Shown one piece after another: positions 6,335-10,184 of a DNA stretch of 10,184 nt (positions are counted from its first letter, which is position 1; every line of letters begins with the position of its first letter). This DNA comes from UBA8437 sp963580005 (GTDB lineage Bacteria; Planctomycetota; Planctomycetia; Planctomycetales; Planctomycetaceae). The DNA lies in contig CAUZJR010000182.1 of NCBI GenBank assembly GCA_963580005.1, positions 1 to 10,184 of the forward strand, in the 5' to 3' direction. The position numbers and the translations under genes are program-made. The notes beneath the pieces were generated by a model, which worked only from the letters and a program-made list of their open reading frames with translations, made no database searches and was not told the origin of the DNA.

Positions 6335-7081
6335 CTAACCGGCGAAGACTGTATCGACGAACCGTCGCAGCAACGATCTCGCCCCGGGAGTCTCCTCGAG
6401 CGTCGTGATGAATTCCCCTGCGGGCATCCCCGCGATCCGCTCGATGTACTGCGGATACGCCTCGACCCTCAGGTGCAGGTCCTCTCGAGTCAACTCGGGA
6501 TGAAACTGCGTGCAGTAGATCGGGGCGTCGTTGATGCGGTAGGCTTGGTGGGTATTGCGTTGTGAAAACGCCAGCAGGGTGGCATTTTCGGGCAACACCG
6601 ACACGCAGTCCTCGTGTCCCATCTGGGCCAGGAAGCTCTGGCCCAGTGACCCGAACAGCGGGTCCTTGCGGCCGGCGGTGGTGACGAACAGCTGGTGAGT
6701 GCCCACCTCGGCGGTGTCGAGGTTGTTGACGACGGTGCCACCCATGGCTCGTGCCATGGCCTGGAAGCCCCAGCAGCTGGCGAACGTGGGTTGGCGACTT
6801 GCGACGAGTTCTCTGAGAGCATCGAGTGCCCGATCCAGCCATGGCCCCTCACCGGCCGCCGAGTAGTCGCCGCTGCCGCCGAGCAGTACGACGTCGGCTG
6901 TTTCGAGGTGAGTGGTCGAGAGGGATTCGGTGAGCAGGTCGAGGGTGGTGCAGCGGTCGGAGTCGACTTCGAGGGCTCGTGTGAAGGCGAGCTGTTCGTG
7001 GTCTCGCATCGGGTCCCCCGGATTACGGACCTGCAGCAGCAGGAAGTTCAGCGATGCGGGGATCGGGCCGGGGTCGGACAT
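6335..7081 (-). CDS. Class I glutamine amidotransferase-like protein
   Basis: A 248-residue stand-alone GATase1 domain of the type related to the glutaminase part of GMP synthase. The oxyanion strand VVLLGGSGDYS (64-74), the nucleophile elbow ASCWGFQAMARAMGG (C103) and TQFHPELT (H194, E196) give the Cys-His-Glu triad in the expected order. Such domains release ammonia from glutamine for a partner synthase or hydrolyse gamma-glutamyl compounds; no synthase partner is encoded in the window, so the substrate is unknown. An open frame continues upstream to 7216, but that would run into the end of the kinase gene, and the extension (REKLTEWKNPQS) does not resemble the family. The ATG at 7081 is therefore chosen, although no clear Shine-Dalgarno precedes it. 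It lies 61 bp after the kinase stop and 10 bp before the glycosyltransferase start, consistent with cotranscription. Confidence 0.85.
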   Translation of the reverse strand: MSDPGPIPASLNFLLLQVRNPGDPMRDHEQLAFTRALEVDSDRCTTLDLLTESLSTTHLETADVVLLGGSGDYSAAGEGPWLDRALDALRELVASRQPTFASCWGFQAMARAMGGTVVNNLDTAEVGTHQLFVTTAGRKDPLFGSLGQSFLAQMGHEDCVSVLPENATLLAFSQRNTHQAYRINDAPIYCTQFHPELTREDLHLRVEAYPQYIERIAGMPAGEFITTLEETPGARSLLRRFVDTVFAG

Positions 7082-7142
7082 CCGGCCGAGCGTAGGAGTC
7101 GACTGGGGGTTTTTCCACTCCGTCAGTTTTTCACGAATCCGC

Positions 7143-8897
7143 CTACGAGACGGATGTACGTCGTACCTGTCGTCGCTGGCGGTGGTACTTGAGTCCGGGG
7201 AAGAAGAAGCTGGCACCGGAGAGCAGTCCGAACAGCGAGATGCTGTAGTCGAGCGTCCCGGTGGCCTGGGCGTGCGCCTGGATCCAGGCCATCAGCGGGG
7301 CGGAGGCGAACAGGATTGCGGCCTGCACGTAGAAGCGTCCCGAGAGGATGCCGGCCTTGACGAGGAAGACGGCTCCTGTGAGCAGTCCGAGAATGGGGGA
7401 GAGTCTGAGGGTATCGAGTCCGAGGATGGGCTCGACCACGTACAGCAGGATGCTGCCGGCCATGCTGCCGGCCCAGACATGAGCGATCTGGCGTTCGACG
7501 AATGTCACCGGCCCGGCTCGCTTGCGGAGATTCCAGAAGATCAAGGCCCACAATCCCGCTCCCGCTCCCCAGACCCACAGGTAGGGCCACGGCGTATCGA
7601 AGTTTCGAAGCTGCAGCCAGTTGGTCAACAGGCACAGCACGACCAGCACCAGGCTGTGCCACATCCACAACAGTCCCCAGTTCTCGAGCACCACGGCATG
7701 GTGGGTTTCACGGAAGGCTCGGCTGAGCACCTGTGAGAACTGGGACGAGCGTGCCGAGACGGGTTCGTTGTTGAGGAAGGCCTGCAGGTCGTCGGCGAGT
7801 GCAGTTGCGGAGTCGTACCTGAGGTCCTTGGGTTTCTGCAGGCACTTCAGCGCGATCATCTCGAGATCGGCGTCGGTGTCGGGATTGAGCAACCTGGGGG
7901 GTGTCGGGTCCTGCTCGAGCACCTGCATCATGGTGTCGACGGGCGAGTCGGCTCGGAAGGGGGCTTCGGAGGTGATGAGTGCATAGAGGATGGCGCCGAG
8001 GCTGTAGATGTCGCTGCGTTCCTCGACCCGGCCCCGCTGCCCGGCGGCCTGTTCGGGGGCCATGTAGGAGGGTGTACCGAGGATTGCTCCGCTGCCGGTC
8101 AGCGTGTCGGGCTCCGACGGGTCCGCCTCGGTCGGGATTCTCTTGGCCAACCCGAAGTCGGTGATGTAGGGCACGTCGTCGTGATCGACGAGGATGTTGG
8201 ACGGCTTGAGGTCGCGGTGGAGGATTCCTTCGGTGTGTGCTGCGGCGATGGCGCGGCAGACGGGCAGCATCAGCGTGGCCGCATCTCTCGAATCCAGTGG
8301 CCCGTCGGCCATCTTCTGTGAGAAGGTGACCCCTTCGATCAGTCGCATGCTGAAGTAGGGCAGGCCCTCGTGTTCGCCGACCTCGTAGATCGGTACGATG
8401 TTGGGATGTTCCAGCCGAGCCGCACTCTCGGCCTCGCTCCGAAACCGTGCCATGTCCACCTCCGAGGCCCAGTCGCCCCGCAGGATCATCTTGACCGCGA
8501 CGTCTCGATCGAGACTGGCCTGGTGGGCCCGGTAGACCACCCCCATCCCGCCGCGGCCCAGTTCATCCAGCAGCTGGTATTCGCCGATCGACTCGGGCAT
8601 CGTCAGCGTCGAGGAGGGGGCCTCGAGATCGTCTCCGGCCAGGGTACTGAACTCTGCGGCGACGTTGACCATCGCCCACAGCTGCTTCAGATCCTCGGCC
8701 AACTCCGGCTGCAGCAAAACCTCCTGCTCGATGTCGATCTCCTCGCCCGCACTCGACCGATCCAGCAACCCCTCGAGCAGATCAGCCAGCAGGGCGTCGG
8801 AATCGGGATGTGGGGTGTCTGAGTCGTTCACGGAGCGGGTTACCAGGAGTCGGGAGGTTTCACGAAGCGTGCGATTCCTCTGACGGCTCACAGCCAC
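7143..8897 (-). CDS. Eukaryotic-type Ser/Thr protein kinase with multi-pass membrane C-terminus
   Basis: A 584-residue protein. Residues 30-100 are an acidic helical region (LLADLLEGLLD, LQPELAEDLKQL) of the kind often placed before planctomycete kinases. The kinase domain spans about 107-375 with all key residues: the Gly loop GRGGMG (114-119), K136, HRDLKPSN (catalytic D229, K231, N234), DFG (247-249) and APE (280-282). Several Thr/Ser between DFG and APE could be autophosphorylation sites. Residues 400-570 contain about six membrane segments (411-429, 437-455, 472-490, 500-518, 522-540, 551-567), followed by a basic tail (RQRRQVRR). The kinase thus faces the cytoplasm and is anchored at its C-terminus, with no large extracellular sensor. 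The start is uncertain: 8897 is a GTG followed by another GTG at 8891, and a third candidate GTG at 8831 would remove 22 basic residues; none has a good ribosome site. First gene of the probable operon with the amidotransferase and glycosyltransferase. Targets unknown. Confidence 0.9.
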   Translation of the reverse strand: MAVSRQRNRTLRETSRLLVTRSVNDSDTPHPDSDALLADLLEGLLDRSSAGEEIDIEQEVLLQPELAEDLKQLWAMVNVAAEFSTLAGDDLEAPSSTLTMPESIGEYQLLDELGRGGMGVVYRAHQASLDRDVAVKMILRGDWASEVDMARFRSEAESAARLEHPNIVPIYEVGEHEGLPYFSMRLIEGVTFSQKMADGPLDSRDAATLMLPVCRAIAAAHTEGILHRDLKPSNILVDHDDVPYITDFGLAKRIPTEADPSEPDTLTGSGAILGTPSYMAPEQAAGQRGRVEERSDIYSLGAILYALITSEAPFRADSPVDTMMQVLEQDPTPPRLLNPDTDADLEMIALKCLQKPKDLRYDSATALADDLQAFLNNEPVSARSSQFSQVLSRAFRETHHAVVLENWGLLWMWHSLVLVVLCLLTNWLQLRNFDTPWPYLWVWGAGAGLWALIFWNLRKRAGPVTFVERQIAHVWAGSMAGSILLYVVEPILGLDTLRLSPILGLLTGAVFLVKAGILSGRFYVQAAILFASAPLMAWIQAHAQATGTLDYSISLFGLLSGASFFFPGLKYHRQRRQVRRTSVS

Positions 8898-8913
8898 GGG
8901 ACGTTCAGCTTAG

Positions 8914-8919
8914 ATCATA
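8914..8919 (-). promoter_or_regulatory. Possible -10 box for the kinase operon
   Basis: On the minus strand this reads TATGAT, one mismatch from TATAAT. It would set transcription start about 8907, only some 10 nt before the GTG at 8897, which would fit a short leader or the downstream GTG at 8831. No matching -35 element is seen at 16-18 bp spacing, so confidence is low. It lies in the 87-bp divergent gap (8898-8984) shared with the alpha/beta-hydrolase gene. Confidence 0.22.
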
Positions 8920-8984
8920 GCGGCCCGTTCTGGCACAATCGTGGCTCGAAGGACCACGGTTTCTCTCCATCGAGCTCCTCATCC

Positions 8985-10184
8985 ATGACGACCTGTATCC
9001 GCGCACTCGTGCTGCTGTTGCTTCTTGCCGGTTCGGTTCAGGCGGAGGTGGTGAAGCTGGAGATCACCGAGCGGTCCTCGTTTGCCGACGGGCATCATTT
9101 TGGCAACGTCGGACCGTACGAACGGATCAAGGGCTGGCTGAGTATCGCGGTGGATCCCAAGGGGGCCTTGCATCGCAGGATCACCGACATCGACCTGGTC
9201 GGAACCAACAAGCGTGGCCGGGTGGAATTCCGGACCGAGTTCTTCCTGCTGAAGCCCGTTGATGCACGACGTGGCAACGGCCGCATCCTTTATGACGTCA
9301 ACAACCGGGGCAACAAGTTGGCCATGGGTGCCTTCAACAACCCGACGGGAGGCAATCGGAACGAACCGCGGACTCTGTCCGATGCGGGGAACGGGTTCCT
9401 GATGCGTCAGGGGTACTCGGTGCTGTGGTGCGGATGGAACGGGGACGTGCGGCCCGGTGGCAGCCGGATCATGATCGAGTTGCCGGTCGTCAAGCACTCA
9501 GACGGCAGTTCGATCACGTCGAAGATCTACGCCGAGATTTGTGTGACCGGGACCTCAAAGAGCCAGCCGCTGTACTGGGGCAACTCGGTTGCCTACCCCG
9601 CCGTCAGTCTCGACAACGGCAGCGCCCATTTGACCAGGCGTCCCTACCGCAGCAGTCCGCCCGAGGAGGTGCCTCACGAGGAGTGGTCTTTTGCGAGGGT
9701 CGAGAACGGCCAGGTGTTGGCCAGCCCGGGTCACCTGCACCTGCGAGACGGATTCCGTTCGGGTTGGATCTACGAGTTGGTCTACACGGGCAAGGATCCT
9801 CGAGCGACCGGCCTGGGGCTGGTCGCGGTCCGCGACTGCATCTCGTTTTTCCGCTACGCCGTGGCCGATCCGCAGGGCACGAAGAACCCATTGGCCCGAG
9901 CGATCCAGAAGGCGTACATCTTTGGGATCAGCCAGTCGGGTCGTTTCATTCATCATTTCTTGTTCGAGGCGATGAACACCGACGAGTCGGGCCGCATGGT
10001 TCTGGACGGTGCAATGCCTCATGTCGGCGGCGGCGGCAAGGGCCAGTTCAATTACCGGTTCGCTCAAACGACTCGTCACGGCAGCCAGCACCAGGACAAC
10101 CTGTTTGCTTCCGACTTCTTTCCTTTCAACAGCGTGCCTCAGGTCGATCCGGTCACCGGCCGCAAGGGCGATTCGTTTGCGAAG
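8985..10184 (+). CDS. Exported alpha/beta-hydrolase domain protein (3' end outside window)
   Basis: The frame is open from the ATG at 8985 to the last base, giving 400 residues without a stop, so the gene continues past the window. Residues 1-20 are a clear Sec signal peptide (ALVLLLLLAGSVQA, cleavage before EVV), so the enzyme acts in the periplasm or outside. Residues 36-56 (GHHFGNVGPYERIKGWL) and the strands up to about 190 (VLWCGWNGDVRPG at 146-158) look like the N-terminal beta-rich part of the large alpha/beta-hydrolase proteins sometimes labelled Abhydrolase_10. The nucleophile elbow GISQSGRF (314-321) gives S316 as the likely catalytic Ser; the acid and His of the triad should lie beyond the window. 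An esterase or lactonase role is likely, substrate unknown. No strong ribosome site precedes the start. Divergent from the kinase, 87 bp away. Confidence 0.8.
   Translation, partial: MTTCIRALVLLLLLAGSVQAEVVKLEITERSSFADGHHFGNVGPYERIKGWLSIAVDPKGALHRRITDIDLVGTNKRGRVEFRTEFFLLKPVDARRGNGRILYDVNNRGNKLAMGAFNNPTGGNRNEPRTLSDAGNGFLMRQGYSVLWCGWNGDVRPGGSRIMIELPVVKHSDGSSITSKIYAEICVTGTSKSQPLYWGNSVAYPAVSLDNGSAHLTRRPYRSSPPEEVPHEEWSFARVENGQVLASPGHLHLRDGFRSGWIYELVYTGKDPRATGLGLVAVRDCISFFRYAVADPQGTKNPLARAIQKAYIFGISQSGRFIHHFLFEAMNTDESGRMVLDGAMPHVGGGGKGQFNYRFAQTTRHGSQHQDNLFASDFFPFNSVPQVDPVTGRKGDSFAK

Noticed and set aside
7082..7142. Weak inverted repeat (GGAGT...ACTCC) and the palindrome AGTCGACT between kinase and amidotransferase genes
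   Set aside because: Only 5 paired bases with a 17-nt loop, and an 8-bp palindrome expected by chance; not enough to call a terminator or operator.
6912..7736. A 274-codon plus-strand open frame across the amidotransferase/kinase boundary
   Set aside because: Spans two minus-strand genes with clear motifs; its translation is low-complexity and Gln/Glu/Gly-rich, typical of a shadow frame.
8940..8958. Small inverted repeat CGTGG/CCACG before the alpha/beta-hydrolase gene
   Set aside because: A 5-bp stem is too short to support an operator or riboswitch.
8979..10091. Two minus-strand open frames (8979-9497 and 9555-10091) opposite the last gene
   Set aside because: The plus strand encodes a signal peptide and a hydrolase nucleophile elbow in one continuous frame to the window edge, so these are shadows.

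Overview
The window is a gene-dense (about 95% coding), GC-rich chromosomal segment that most likely comes from a member of the Planctomycetota. This is inferred from gene content, not from a marker gene. The clues are WD40 repeats joined to an enzyme domain, an exported Gfo/Idh/MocA-type protein coupled to a Tat-exported TIM-barrel amidohydrolase, a eukaryotic-type Ser/Thr kinase with a multi-pass C-terminus, an archaeal-type phosphoglycerate mutase (ApgM), and several starts without a clear Shine-Dalgarno. There are no tRNA, rRNA, CRISPR, phage or insertion-sequence signatures.

Layout. (1) 86-3108, plus strand: a two-gene unit. The first gene encodes an exported fusion of a seven-repeat WD40 propeller and a Gfo/Idh/MocA-like domain. 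It overlaps by 4 nt (GTGA) a Tat-signal amidohydrolase_2 protein. (2) 3194-4402, minus strand: apgM, convergent with the pair above. The 85-bp gap between them holds a possible hairpin. (3) 4498-5028, plus strand: a small five-helix membrane protein of unknown function, divergent from apgM. Its 3' end overlaps the next gene tail to tail by 21 bp. (4) 8897-5008, minus strand: a likely operon of membrane-anchored Ser/Thr kinase, class I glutamine amidotransferase-like protein and GT4 glycosyltransferase, with gaps of 61 and 10 bp. (5) 8985 to the window edge, plus strand: an exported alpha/beta-hydrolase, truncated by the window and divergent from the kinase.

How the genes may work together: the first pair looks like a periplasmic or cell-surface catabolic or sensing unit, because both products carry export signals and are translationally coupled. 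ApgM supplies the 3-phosphoglycerate to 2-phosphoglycerate step of glycolysis. The kinase, amidotransferase and glycosyltransferase could link signalling to envelope or glycan modification, but this rests only on co-orientation and spacing.

The most unusual items are the WD40-Gfo/Idh fusion, with its perfect 11-bp inverted repeat exactly in the inter-domain linker, and the amidohydrolase whose usual C-terminal metal-ligand aspartate appears replaced. I do not see a clear new defence or mobile system here. No gene-free stretch exceeds 300 bases.
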